Shown piece by piece: positions 37,975 to 50,800 of a stretch of 64,000 bases of DNA (within the stretch, counting starts at the first letter, position 1; each line of letters starts with the position of its first letter). This DNA comes from Echiichthys vipera. Its lineage: Eukaryota > Chordata > Actinopteri > Perciformes > Trachinidae. Made by a program: the position numbers and the translations under genes. The notes under the pieces are model-generated. The model was not told the origin of the DNA. It ran no database searches and saw only the letters and a list, made by a program, of their open reading frames with translations. The stretch covers positions 13,269,742-13,333,741 of the forward strand of contig OY829657.1 of NCBI GenBank assembly GCA_963691815.1. Reading direction: 5' to 3'.

Positions 37975-40900
37975 GTGACACATAGAAATGTAGTTTTTTT
38001 TCTTGAGAGTAAGTATAATATTTAGGTCATAGATTTATGGTATTTAACTCCATTGTTGCTAAATCAGTTATGATGAACAGCTATTTAAGCTCTTGATCAG
38101 TTTTATGGTGTGCTGTTGTGGTAAAAAAAAGTAATACTCTGTTAATATTATGTGTATATTAATAAAAAAGTGCCATCTGGGTTTGTATTATTCACTTACG
38201 GCTGATGTAGGAAAGTAGGCTGTGTGATCCACAGATGCCTCAGGCGTTTTGCCATCTATGTGGGTCACATGTTGCCCAGACTACTACAATTAGCAGTAAA
38301 GTATTGGACTAGTCACCATGCCACTGGATGGCTACATCAGCTTTCCTCTCCTGGCCCCAAAGCGCCTATACAGTACAGAGGAGACACCAATGACAGTCTG
38401 TGAACTTCAGAGAAACAGTTCAAGCTTTTGCTGGGGTCATAGAGATGTCTTCCTTTCCGTCGTGTGTCTTTTAAACCTTGTGCACGTGAGCTTTTACTTT
38501 GGCACATCTGGTCACTGGGTAGAGATTCCTGGCTGACATTTCACATAAAGCCTCCGCCAAACAACCACACTGCCTTCTAATATCTCGCAACGTAACAGAA
38601 CACATCAGACAGAGAAAAAAAAGGGATTAAAGAAAATGTTGAATAATCCTTACAGAAGTACAGTGCAAGAGGAATGAGATCCACAGTAGGCTGACCAAGT
38701 TTTCCACCATTAAGTGAAGCTGTGTTTGTGTTTTTATTCCTCCTTTAAGAATACTGTGAGGCCTGAACATCAAAAGCGCAAGGTGAGCCTCCACTCTTGT
38801 GTAAACTGTAGCGTACTGCTGATTCGAGTCATAACATAACAGCATACCTGCATGTACATAAAGATAAAAGTTGTTTTGCGTTACAACTTTTACTGGTTTT
38901 TAAGGTAGATCACTTAGTGACGTCAATGCCACATAAGGTTCCATCCACCCATATTTTTAGAGGGCACTCTTTGTGTAGAGGCTGTATCAGTAAATGTTTT
39001 TATTGACAATTACTGCATAATCCTATGCCATAACTGGCTTTTCAATTATTTTTTTTTGCACCACCCAGTCCAGCCCCCATAACCCTCCCTGCTTTATGAT
39101 AGAACACAGCTCATATAGATTTGGTGCCATCAAACACAGCATGAGCTCCTCGATGCATGCGCACCACCTTACAGGAAAGATGTGTAGTAGAAAAAAAAAG
39201 CAATCTAATTCTAGTTATCTAGATTTTACTGTGTTGAGATAATTTTTATGTTGTACGACCATTTTCTTCTTTCAGGATGTGTAAAAGCCATGCAAGTGAA
39301 GAACTTCAGTAGAATATATGTGTGCTGTATGTTCATGTCTGCTGTGCATCCATGTGTGTGGGCGGTAATGGTAGCGAAAGGGCCCAAATTGATTTTTTCC
39401 ACAGTGACCCGCAGAGTTGATTGATCTTCACCATACCAAAGCTGCAGTGATGAGCTTTCTAAAACAATTCGTTCAGGCGTCAACAAAATCCACAGCTAAC
39501 AATGTATGTGTACTTTTTCACTCAATTGTATTGCAGTTAAAGCCCGGGATTTCATTTGAGTATCACTGCTCAGAATCAGTTGATGCTAATACTTTGGAAC
39601 AAACTTAGAAGAGGACGGATCAACTTTTCCGCACCCATTAGAAAAACAGTAAATCCCCACAGGTGTTTACTTGTTCACAGTCAAGTCTGAAACTGTGTTC
39701 TAGGACATAATGCATCATTAGGAGTCCTTCCCTACCCATCAATCGCTCGAAACAGAATGTAATTCTTCAATCAGAGACTCGCAGCCGCACACCAGCCAGA
39801 AACCAGAAGGAAAAAATCACATTAAAGATTCTTTATTGCATGTTTGATCCCAGAATTAAGTGGGTTTTACTGAGGAGGGAGAGCGCACTGAGAGGTTAAA
39901 TGAGGAGTTGTCAGTGTGGAGTGTTATGAATAGTGTTACTGTAAAAGAGGGGCCTAAGGAGATTGATAGAGGCTATGGCCAGAAGTGGCAGCACAGCGTG
40001 TGAGAAATAGTGCTGATGGGATGCATTGCTCTAACCAGGAAATCGCATTACCTTCCAGGTAGGGAACCTCGAAGGTTTTCCACTTAGTTGCAATGGTCTT
40101 TTATCAGCCATTGCACACTGAGGCATTTGCCTGAAGGCTTTTGAGACTAAGTTTGTAATTTATTTGGGTTTTTACAGAAATTGATTTACTTTAATCATTT
40201 GTACTGAATTCACCTCTCTCCTCTTTATTTTCTGTCTTTTTCTCTCCCTTGCTCCATTTTTCTTCAACTCTTTTTACCTCTTTTTCAGCTGCAGAGACTC
40301 AAGCGCTCCTTGTCCTTCAAGACCAAGAGTGTCCGCAGCAAGAGCGCAGACAACTTCTTCCGAACCAGCAACGACAACAAGACGGAGCTGCTCTCAGATG
40401 TGAGCAGCAGCACAGGCCACCTCTGCAACATCGGGATGGCCCCGCCGCACACCACCAACCACCCCATCCCTCCGGTCCCTCCAGCCATCCCCTCCGCTCC
40501 TCCACCCACATCACGCTCCCAGTCACGAAACCCACTGCAGGTAGACTCTGCAGGACACTGCTTCATGGAGCACATCTTCAAGAAGCCCACGTTCTGCGAC
40601 GTCTGCAACCACATGATCGTAGGTATGGTCACAATGCCTCCCTCCTTCATTAGTGTGATCAGAATATCAGACAAAACAGAAAGCTAGGTAAACAAATCCT
40701 GCACACGAGTGAATGAACTTTGCAATGACAGCATTGAGAAAAAGCATTTCATAACGAGACCTTCATTATACGACCTGATGAAGTTCTGAGGAAATATTTT
40801 CTGTCATCAGAATCGAGGTAATGAATATGCAATGATATGCACATATGGTATGGACACGACAGGATGTGAGGTTATATTCTCCTAGAGCGCTAAACTTTGT

Positions 40901-41763
40901 TTTCATATTTTACATACCATTCTTATCCAGTAAGAATGAACACACAAGCAAGACTGTATGCGTTGAAACACTCAGAAATGTATTCACCTGACACTGAGCA
41001 TCCAACTCTACCTGCTCACATGTGATCAAAGCATCTCAATTCCCCTTTTTTCACACACCGAGCCAGGTCCTTCCATCTGTCTGCTTGGGTGTCAGATAGC
41101 TAGCCACAGTGCCAGCTTCCTTTATACCTGTTCTACCCCGACCGATGTTCAGCTTCTCTGGCTGCTTCCCTTCTTGTTGCCCATCAGTTCTGAAGGACCA
41201 CTCAGTCTTTATATCTTAGGGCCTCTGCAGCGTAATAATGGCAAGGGCTGCCCGCACCATCTGCTCAACAAGCCCCTGATATCACAGCTTTTCCATCCTG
41301 ACAAGTGCACAATTCTTAGAAACATATTTCTTGTCAGTTCTGTCGGGATGGAGGACACAAATCTATTTGCTATCAGCTGTTTTGGTATTGGTCATCAAAA
41401 ATTACGACTTAAGTAAACCTAAAGTTCAACCCACCATGAAGTTGGTTTCACACACAAAAGCTTCATACCCCGGCCAGCGTGATCGAAATTGCTTCCCCTT
41501 TGCCCACCCCTCAAAACATATTTCTGTACATCTTGACAACCATTGTTGCGGTTTGTTTTATATGGTGTGGCCAGTGAGGCGCGTCTAGTGGCTGAAGCCT
41601 TGAATGGGCCTCTGGTGGTCTGTTTATAATGAAAGTATGATGTCAGGGCTGCCTGGTCCAAGGAGCGGTCCTGAGCCCTCTGGTCCACTCATGAAAAAAA
41701 GATGCTGCCCTCTTCTTCATTTGTCCTGCTTTAATGAGAACACAGTGTGGTCAGCACAGCAGC

Positions 41764-41819
<56 letters not shown>

Positions 41820-44800
41820 GTTTGTGGAGTTAAAATATTGCAGTAATTGATTACAAGTGTTTAAAACATTGATAAAGGTGAATCCATAGATAAAGTTCTG
41901 TACAGTGGAAAATACTTGTAATTGAATAAATATTAGTGCACAGCAAACTAAATATACATTTATACATTTCAGTAAGCACAAAAACACACTGTTGATTCTC
42001 ACATTTAGTACGTCTGCATTTGTCAACTCAAATAAAATATAGAAATACACCACTTAAAACTAATATTATATAGTATGTAATTGAATGTAGATAGGATATG
42101 TTGATCTTTAAAGCGGACGTCAGTAACTTTTCAGGAAAAATAGTTCACAAAAAATGTAAATATTCATTAATTTACCATAGGATTAAATTCGTAATTAATG
42201 TCAGTGTTTTACTTTAAAAAAGGTGTTTCATTGCCATATATTTATGATACGCCCTACTCACCCAAATACATGGATTAATAGCAATATGCTTATATTGCAA
42301 AAAGGACGCCGAGGAACATTAAACACCCACCTGCTCCCAAAAGGAGGATCCTTTATTATATAAAAGCCTGTACAAATGAAAGGTGTCATCCATTATAGAA
42401 GTGGCTGAATTATATTAAAGTGCTCAATGAGTCATTCATTAAGTTTACTGGATGAAGGTAGAGCAGAACTAGATAAATATTTAATAGAGCAATAAACTTA
42501 ATACCATTTCTCTCTAGGCGCTCATTTTTAGTTTTAAAACCACTTGTATACAAGCTCATACACTGTGCTCAGTTGAACAATTGTAATTCAACATAATAAC
42601 GGTAAATAATTCATGCTAATAAGGATAATCCTATTATGACTTGGAGAGAAAATGCATAGGAGTGATTGTACATCTATTTAAACAGTCAGCAAAAGACAAA
42701 TGACTCCTTTTAGTATTTAAAAATTGTTTAGTTCTTTCACGCTGATAGAATAAAGGCAAAATTACACACTCACTGTCTCCCACACAGGTGTTGTCACTTA
42801 CATTGCCTGATTAGATCTCTTGTGTGAGTGACTGTGCTTGATTGACGTCTCCCTCTGTTACACCTGCTATCATTTGGTATTAGTTCATAAAGTTAAACAG
42901 CTCCACCCAGCTTCAACCTGAGTAGAAGTATAACCAGTTAGAGTCATTGAAAACACCTGCGTCTGTGGGCAGAGCCTTTAAGAAGAAGAAGGTTTTCTAT
43001 TTAACTAGTGTTTTCAGTGTACACCTACATTTATTCCAAGGTTGCTCTTTTTGATTTTATTCATTACACTGGCTGACTGCTGTGTTCAGTGTGAAGCTTT
43101 ATGTCCATAAAAGCAAGTGTCCTTGTTGTGAGGCTCAGAGTGAATTAGTTCACTGTGTAGATAAAGATGATACAATGATCAAGTACAGGCTGGTGCTGAG
43201 ATATTGATTGCAGGTCCTTGCCGTAAATGTCTTATTAGATAAATGTCTGCATGAGTAAATGGGAGTGTTATTTGTGGCTGGCAAAGGGTGAAAAATAATT
43301 TAAAGGGCAGGAAATTACATTTTCACAGCTTCTAAGTTAACAAAAAAACGTGTACTAAATACAGTAACCTGTGTTTTTCTAAAAGCACATACACAATTTA
43401 AGTTATTTCAAAATATCACTGTCAATCAGTAATCGCTGATATCCTCTATGAACTTTAAGGGGTTAGGCAGTCATTTACTTACAAGATCCCTTAAATGCCT
43501 CAAATCAAGACATCCAGATCCCTGGATTAATGCATAAGAAAAGTTGATATTCACCATGAATGTGAGAGAAATCTGAAACATGCAGTAATTTGTGCTATAA
43601 AATCCCAGAGATACACATTACAGTTATGGTTGACTCCAGAGAGAAACTAATCAGGGGGTCAGTGTCAAGGTTGGGTAGTAGACAGATACGGCTGTGATGC
43701 TAACTGAGGCTATACAACTCCTCCCTGCATTAACACACACTGCACACACACTGCAGACACACACACTCTTACTGTGTAAGAGGTGTGTACTAGCAAGTGT
43801 CAGTAGTGTATTCTATCTTTCTGTCGCACAAAATACAACAGCTGTGTGTTGTGTCACGTCCTTGCACTTCCACTTATACCACATTAATCCATTTTAATGT
43901 TACAATGGACAGCTGACCTTGTCTGACATGTCTTGACAATGCCTCTCACACCAGCGCTCTATTGAAATTCCTTATAGAATAGGAGTTCATTCAAAGTTTA
44001 AGGAAAGTGACATGCTAGCGGCATACACGATTAAAGGTCCCATATAATGCTCAGGTTTTGAGGTTCATACTTGTATTTTGGGGTTCTACTAGAACATGTT
44101 TACATGGTTTAATGTTCAAAGGACACATTATTTTATCATGCTGTCTGTCTGAGTTTACCTGTATTCTAAAGCCCAGTCAGCTCTAATTGGTCAGCTTTTC
44201 GCTTCCACATATGCCAGCATAATTGGAGCCGTGGAGTTACTGTAACAGCACTGTAGCTGCACTTTCTATATATAGTATAGTTGTGACATCACACTGTACA
44301 GATGTGCTGACAGCTCGTTAAAAGTCGCAGTTTCTGAATACGGGCTGTGTGCATTTCTCTGTGCGTTGAACAGTTTGATTCTTTCAAAGTATTTATATAG
44401 CACCATGACCTGCTTTATATTAAAACAAAGACATGGAAATCTCGCTTTTTACAAAATGGAATCTTTAAGTTGTAAACGTGGTAAACATACCTGCAAAACT
44501 CAGCTCGTTATCATCGTGAAAATGTTAGCATGCTGCTCTAAGTACAGTCTCACAGAGATGCTAGCATGGTTGAAGACCAAGCCCCCACCACAGCGACTTC
44601 CTGGTTGATCCAATACAGAAGTGCCAAAAACTGCAGTCCCTGAGTGGTCACTAGGGGCAGGTTTCATAACAGAGTAATTTCTCATTGACCCCCATGTTAA
44701 ACAGGCCGTTTTTACAGCATAATTAAACCTTTTAAAGGCCTGGTACAAAAAAATCCTGTCTGTATGTTTAGGTCATATCTTCATGACAGCACTATTGGGG

Positions 44801-47800
44801 GTGGATTTTTTGTACCAGGCTTGGTTTTATTTTACTGGAGGTTAAAGTTTGAAAAATAACTACTACTACTAAATAATAACTCTTAAGTGACAGCTAGCCG
44901 CTGGCCCTCACTTCGCCTCGGAAGACTACGTCAGCCACATGGACGTCTCTCCCTTCCCACCAATGTCACCTCAATGCCCTTTTTTTGGTAAGAGGAAATG
45001 AGGCGGGGTCAAAGTCTGACAAGATGGAGACTACTGTAGACGAGTACGATTGGATCAAGTTGAGAGAACGGACCTTGACGTAGAGGCTATGTCCTTTTTT
45101 TTATAAAGTCTATGTTTTAGACTCATAGTCTAATTTAATGTTACATCTGTACCCTATACAGTTCATTTCAGACCCCGGATCTCAGATGCACACATTAAAA
45201 ACAGCTTTATAGTACTGTGTTGAGCATTAAAGGCCTTTTTCCTTTAAGGCATATTTCGGATATTCCAAAGTGGGGTTGTATGAAATAATTCCTACGTATA
45301 ATTAACCTAATTATACATAGGAGTACAGAAGGTAGAGGGGTGAAAATATTCTTAATATAACCTTAGACTTGTTCATCTATAGCAGTACCTTGTAGCAGTA
45401 CTCCTGTCTGGTTCTCCGAATTGGGCGCGTGCCGACCGCCATCTACTGGCGGTAATAGACTGACTATGTTTAAGTACCTCATACAACCCCACTTCCAAAA
45501 CATAAATGTTATAATGGTAATGGTATAAAGTCTGCAAATAAACCAAAGAATACTGCTGAGGTCAGTGTTTTGGCAGGAGTTGGAGGAGTTGTACATTGAA
45601 GGTTATTTGCACGGGAAATCAGGAGGCGTGAAGTAAGAACAGTGGCTTAATGGACTGATGTAAGGCTATTTTCAGGAGAGTGCGCAGCGTGAGAGAGGCA
45701 CTATGGGGAAGAAGAGTGGGAAATTGAGGGAGAAAGGCCGTGTGGGAAAAAATAAGAGGCTAGAATGACGAAGGTATGGAAAATCTTGTCTTGTTTTATA
45801 AATGAAGAATGGCTTTAAACCAGACTAGCCAAGAAAAGGCAAATGCCAGAGAGAGCAGCACTGTCACTCACTTTCCCCACAGCTGTAATGCCTTAAGGCC
45901 GCAGACTCTCTTAGCCTGGAGGAAGAAACACCCAAACACAAACTCACACACACACTCACTTTCTGCAGTTTCTTGTATCAGCCTGCTGAGTCACATTTGT
46001 TTGTTCCCTTCTTAGCTGTTTTGAGTTAACATTGAGGCTTCTCATTATCCTCCATGTTGTAATGACTCAGCTCAAACAAGCCCATGAATAACTCCTTGAC
46101 AAGGGTTTCATTTGCGTCCTGCCCCTGTGCATTCAGAGAGATGGAAGGGGGCTTCAGACAGACCTGAAGGAGAATTATAATCCAAGTGCTTTTTAAACAA
46201 CATCATCAGTTGACCTGATTTAGAGTGACCTAAAAACTGGTGCAGGTTGTGCCCATTGCCTCTGCTTTTGTTGGCGATTTGTGGCTGACCGATGAGCGGT
46301 TCAGGCCCGGGATCCCATTTCGCTCGGTTTCCATCTCAGGTTAACTAACTCCGCCAGCTCTGTGGCAGAGAGGCTTAGCCAAGCAACGCAATAGCTTTAA
46401 AATGTGGAATACAGATCCAGTTTTCCTCCCATTACTGAGTTCCCTTCACTGCTGCCCAGCTCCAGATATACGTGACACCAGTTTGCATTACAGCACGTGA
46501 AGAGTAAGCAGAGTTTTTTTCCCCCACCTTGTAAACACATGAAGGGCTTTGTACCTTAAGTACACAGTGTCTTGTTCAGGGATCAGATGTTCTGCTTGGT
46601 TTCATATTCACACTCCAGTGTTACCTCTGCTCATTGACCCCCTTCGCCCCTGTTCATCGGACTGAATAAGCAGAGTTTTTTGAGTATAATCTGGACTGAA
46701 ATGCTGATTGTATTTGTTTCCCACAACGCCCACTCACAATGCACAAAAAAAACTATCCACAACTTCCCAATCATGAACAAAGTTGACAATATTTCAGTGA
46801 TGAGACCCATATTTCTCCTGTGCTCTCATTCCCCACAGAAGTAGATTGATGAATTCTTTGCATGCCCATATTTTCACATGAACGCATGCAGAGGTTTGGC
46901 CGGAGCAGAGCACGTGCTCATTGATTAATCAATAAAGAGCTGGAGGTGCATATCTGCCAGCCCACAACTAATAACAGCACTGGGATTTGGTAGCACTTTC
47001 CTCTCTTGTTAATGTGGAATCACTGTCAAATGATACACTACTGGTGGCTGCAAATGGTGGTTTATGTCACGCTATGTGTAACGCCTAGTGGTTATATAAT
47101 TTGTATTCTCAGGAACTTCCTTCCATATTTACTGAAACGAAAATCATTTGACATTTTTTCATAGGAGTATTTTGTCTCACACCACACACTTCCACAGTCC
47201 AGTAAATTATGAATATTTATTAATATTTGGTTGTAAAGTTTTTGCCACATCATTCACTGTGTGTGTTATGATAGCTTCTGACTCAGGGGAACTTATGGTG
47301 CATGCTGGGGTTACTAAGTGCTCTATGATTCTTTTTTTTTTCTTTACATCAAATTTTCAACATTTTCTCTGCCCTGAGCAGAAATATGGTCTGTGTTCAA
47401 GGTCTTATATCAGGATCATTTTAATCTTTAAAGGTTAAGGTGCCTGGACTTTTGAATAGGTGAGCTTGAGCTATTAGCCTGTAAAGTCTGCATTGAACTA
47501 TATTCTCTGCCAACACCTTTCTCTTTGCAATCTCACATCTCCATTCTGATCAAGAAACAGTTTTTCTCAGTTTCCTCCTTTATCTTTCTTTCCATATTCA
47601 TTTGTAATTCATTCACACACTTCCGTGCACAAATATGCACACGCTGAATGTTTGCTGTTGCAATGTTGCGTAATTGTGATTCACAAATTCAGATTAATCT
47701 TTATTTATTCCAGCAACTGTGAGTGGCATATTAATAAGTGAGGGTGAGATGCATAAAGGCAGCAGTTTGAAATGGTTTCTCTCAGTGGAGATAGCACTGG

Positions 47801-50800
47801 CTCAGTTACAGTCAGTTTGGCGAAAATTGTTTTTCAGAAGTGCAAATCCTGTTTGCTAAATTGCAGCCCTGTTAAAATGTTCCACATGTTACTTTACAGG
47901 TTTTCCCCAGTGCCTGCTGGGAACAGCTCTGCCTTTTGTGTGTCATTTGCTGTTCACCTTTCGAGTCCAGTTCCTGACATGACAGATCTGAGCCTGTTGC
48001 CTCTTTTCTGTGTGTCTAACAGGTACAACAGCCAAGCATGTGGTGTTCCTGGCGGGAAACACGGCAAAGCATGGTCTCCGCTGCAAAGCCTGCAAGATGA
48101 GTCTCCACCACAAATGTGAGAATGGAGTGGGACAGCAGCGCTGCATGGGCAAACTGGTAAGATACATGACAAAACAAGACATGATATAGACAGTACATTT
48201 GTCTCTTGACTGTTAACAGTTAGGGAGATTCTGGGCTTATAAATACTGGTGTCATTATGATAGAAACCAAAACAGACATATTTGAATTGGCTGTTTCCAA
48301 CCAGAATGTTTTTATTCAGAAATCACACTTTATGTGTGAGTGTGCTGGTCCATCTGTGACCACAATCCATCCTCGTCATCGTCCTCATCATCATTATATC
48401 ACCACTCTGTCAGTCAGTGTGTTAAATAATATTAATTCAGCTCACTATTTATTAAAATGCTGACCCCCTCCTCACTTTAAGTTCTGCTGTTTGAGGGCTC
48501 AGTGAGAGTGGTGAGAGAATCAACTCACTGCAGTCAGTTGTGTGATTGGCTTTGATTAAGCTCAGGTGTGGGGAGTTTTCATATACCCTGAATCTGCAGT
48601 GCTCTGTGCTGACTGACACCATCAGAGGTAGTGAGAGGTTCTCCCTGTGGCTTGTCAAGTTGTGGGTGTATCTATGAACACCAAATCTGAACTTTGTGTG
48701 GATTTGATGTCAGTTGCCTGTTTCCCAGTGTATAACTAGGGGTGCTGGAAAGTTTGTTGTTACTCCAGCCTTTTGGGTTATCAAAGGTCTCCCGGGCCGC
48801 CTTTGCCTTCAATTTTGTGTTTTTTGGGTCTCCTGGACAATTTTGGTTTGAGTGAGCTGCTTTCCAGCGATTTAGTTAATCATTTTATTGCTTTATTTCA
48901 TTAAGGATCATTTAAGTCCCAGCAAACACTATGCTCCGATAGAACAACATAAATCATCATGTTTTAGAAAAAAGAAACGCGCCTCTACGTGCACGTAGAG
49001 CCTGTTTGTTTTGCAAAAATCCACAGAGCCTGTGACATCCTGTCCACTCATTGCAGGGCTGTTTAAGAGCTGACTCAGTCACAGTTCGTGCACACTCGCG
49101 CATGTTACAATATCACAGGCACACGCCTCAAGCTAGGTATACGCAAAATGACGTTAGTAGTTGCTATTTATGAGTAAGTCAGCCAGCCAGCCTACCTCCA
49201 TGTAGCATGTACTCCATGCCTTTTATTGATAAGGGAAGACGCTGGTATGTTCACAGGAATCTGTCACACGCGCACTCACGAGAACTCGATTTGAAAGCAC
49301 AGAAGAGATCGGTGATAGTGGGGGAGGGACGTGAGTTTAATTATGCTGTGAAAACGGCCTGTTTAACATGGGGGGCCAATGAGAAATTGCTCTATTGTGC
49401 AAGCTACTCCTAGTGGACACTCAGAACTGCAGTTTTTGGCACTTCTGTATTGGATCAACCAGGAAGTCGCTGTGCTGGGGGCTTAGTAGAAAACCCAAAA
49501 GACAAGCATGAACCTGAAAATTATGTCCACTTTCAGCAATTTACCTCCCTGTGTTTATCTGCTAATTAGCTAATGTGCGAATGTGTAGGTGCATGGTAGG
49601 CCAGCCTCTCTCTGTTATTACCTCATAAGTCAGAGGTTGTACTGTATTAATCAGCCAACTTACAACAACAATATCATAGTCTGAGAGTGTTCTGGTGAGT
49701 TTTTTGGGGGCCTGTGCTCAATTTTGGATGATGAAAATTGAGATTGTGGGCTGTTATGTGATTCGCAATCTGCATCCCCCCTCATCAGCCGCATCATAAT
49801 TAAAGTTGGAGTTGGTGTGTTGGGGAGTGCTGAGTGTTTTTACTGGGGAGGGTTCAGTTAAACCAGCGAAAGCCAGCATCATGAAACATTCAGCATTTTT
49901 TACTTCCATAGCAGTCCAGTTAACTTGCATTGAGGACTGAAGTGGGTCTCTTTAGTCATTCGCACACATCCCACACTGAAGAGAGGGAGACTGTAACACT
50001 GTCATATTATCATGTGTAATTTTCTACCTTTCCTTACCTTATTCCCCACAGAGATTTGAATTTAAGGAAATTCAGAGTAAGTTGAGTTTGTGTGAATCAG
50101 CAAGAATAAAATGCATAGATGTCATCCGGAAATTATATGGGAGTAATACCACCAGTGCGGATAGCCTTTCTCCTTTTTCCGTTGTGACGGTTTCCACTAG
50201 ATGCCGAAGGGATGGGGCTTGAAGATATGATCAGCTCTCAGGAGTGGAAAATGAGGTTGAGAGGTCAAGCATAAAAAGGGAAGTGTCCCCAGTGGAGTAC
50301 AGCTCTAAATTCTACTTAACTCTAAACTTGGACACTTCTGCAGCCATGTTTGTTTCTCTTGGCTTGAGAACCCTTTAGCAAAAGAATCAAGTTACCTCAT
50401 GCTCCGAATCTTTATGAACCACGAAACCGGTGTATCGCCATTTCTTCATAAGGTTTCTGTACTTAATGTTTTTATGTTTTTCAGAGACTCTTTAAAGGCA
50501 GGTCTTCACTGAAAGTTTGTGACTTACCTAGAGTTAAACACACAATGTTTTCTTGTTTACAGGTAATGTGTTGGATACTTCGCTAACAAAGGGCTTTAGC
50601 GCTCACTAAAAAAGAGTGGATTTGGCCTCTCCTGTCACACAGTTTTGTTTTGTTTCAGTCTAACTATAGTTTCACTCATGTTTTTAGCCACAGCATAATC
50701 CAGAGGTTTTGTTTCTTTGGTTCAGTGTGTATACACTACAAGTTTGATAGAGCGAGGTCACTGAAAACACTCACCATATGCATGCTCTCCCCTATTGTTT

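Larger units (their letters stand above)
40623..48022. other. stac intron 2, with repeats
   Basis: This 7.4-kb intron contains a GA microsatellite (41761-41820) and two dispersed repeats (44035-44480, 44576-45115). The rest is AT-rich with no recognisable exon. Confidence 0.7.

Noticed and set aside
40249..40674. Overlapping 134-codon plus and 129-codon minus frames
   Set aside because: Shadows of stac exon 2, whose own frame carries the LQRLKRSLSF signature and the start of the C1 domain.
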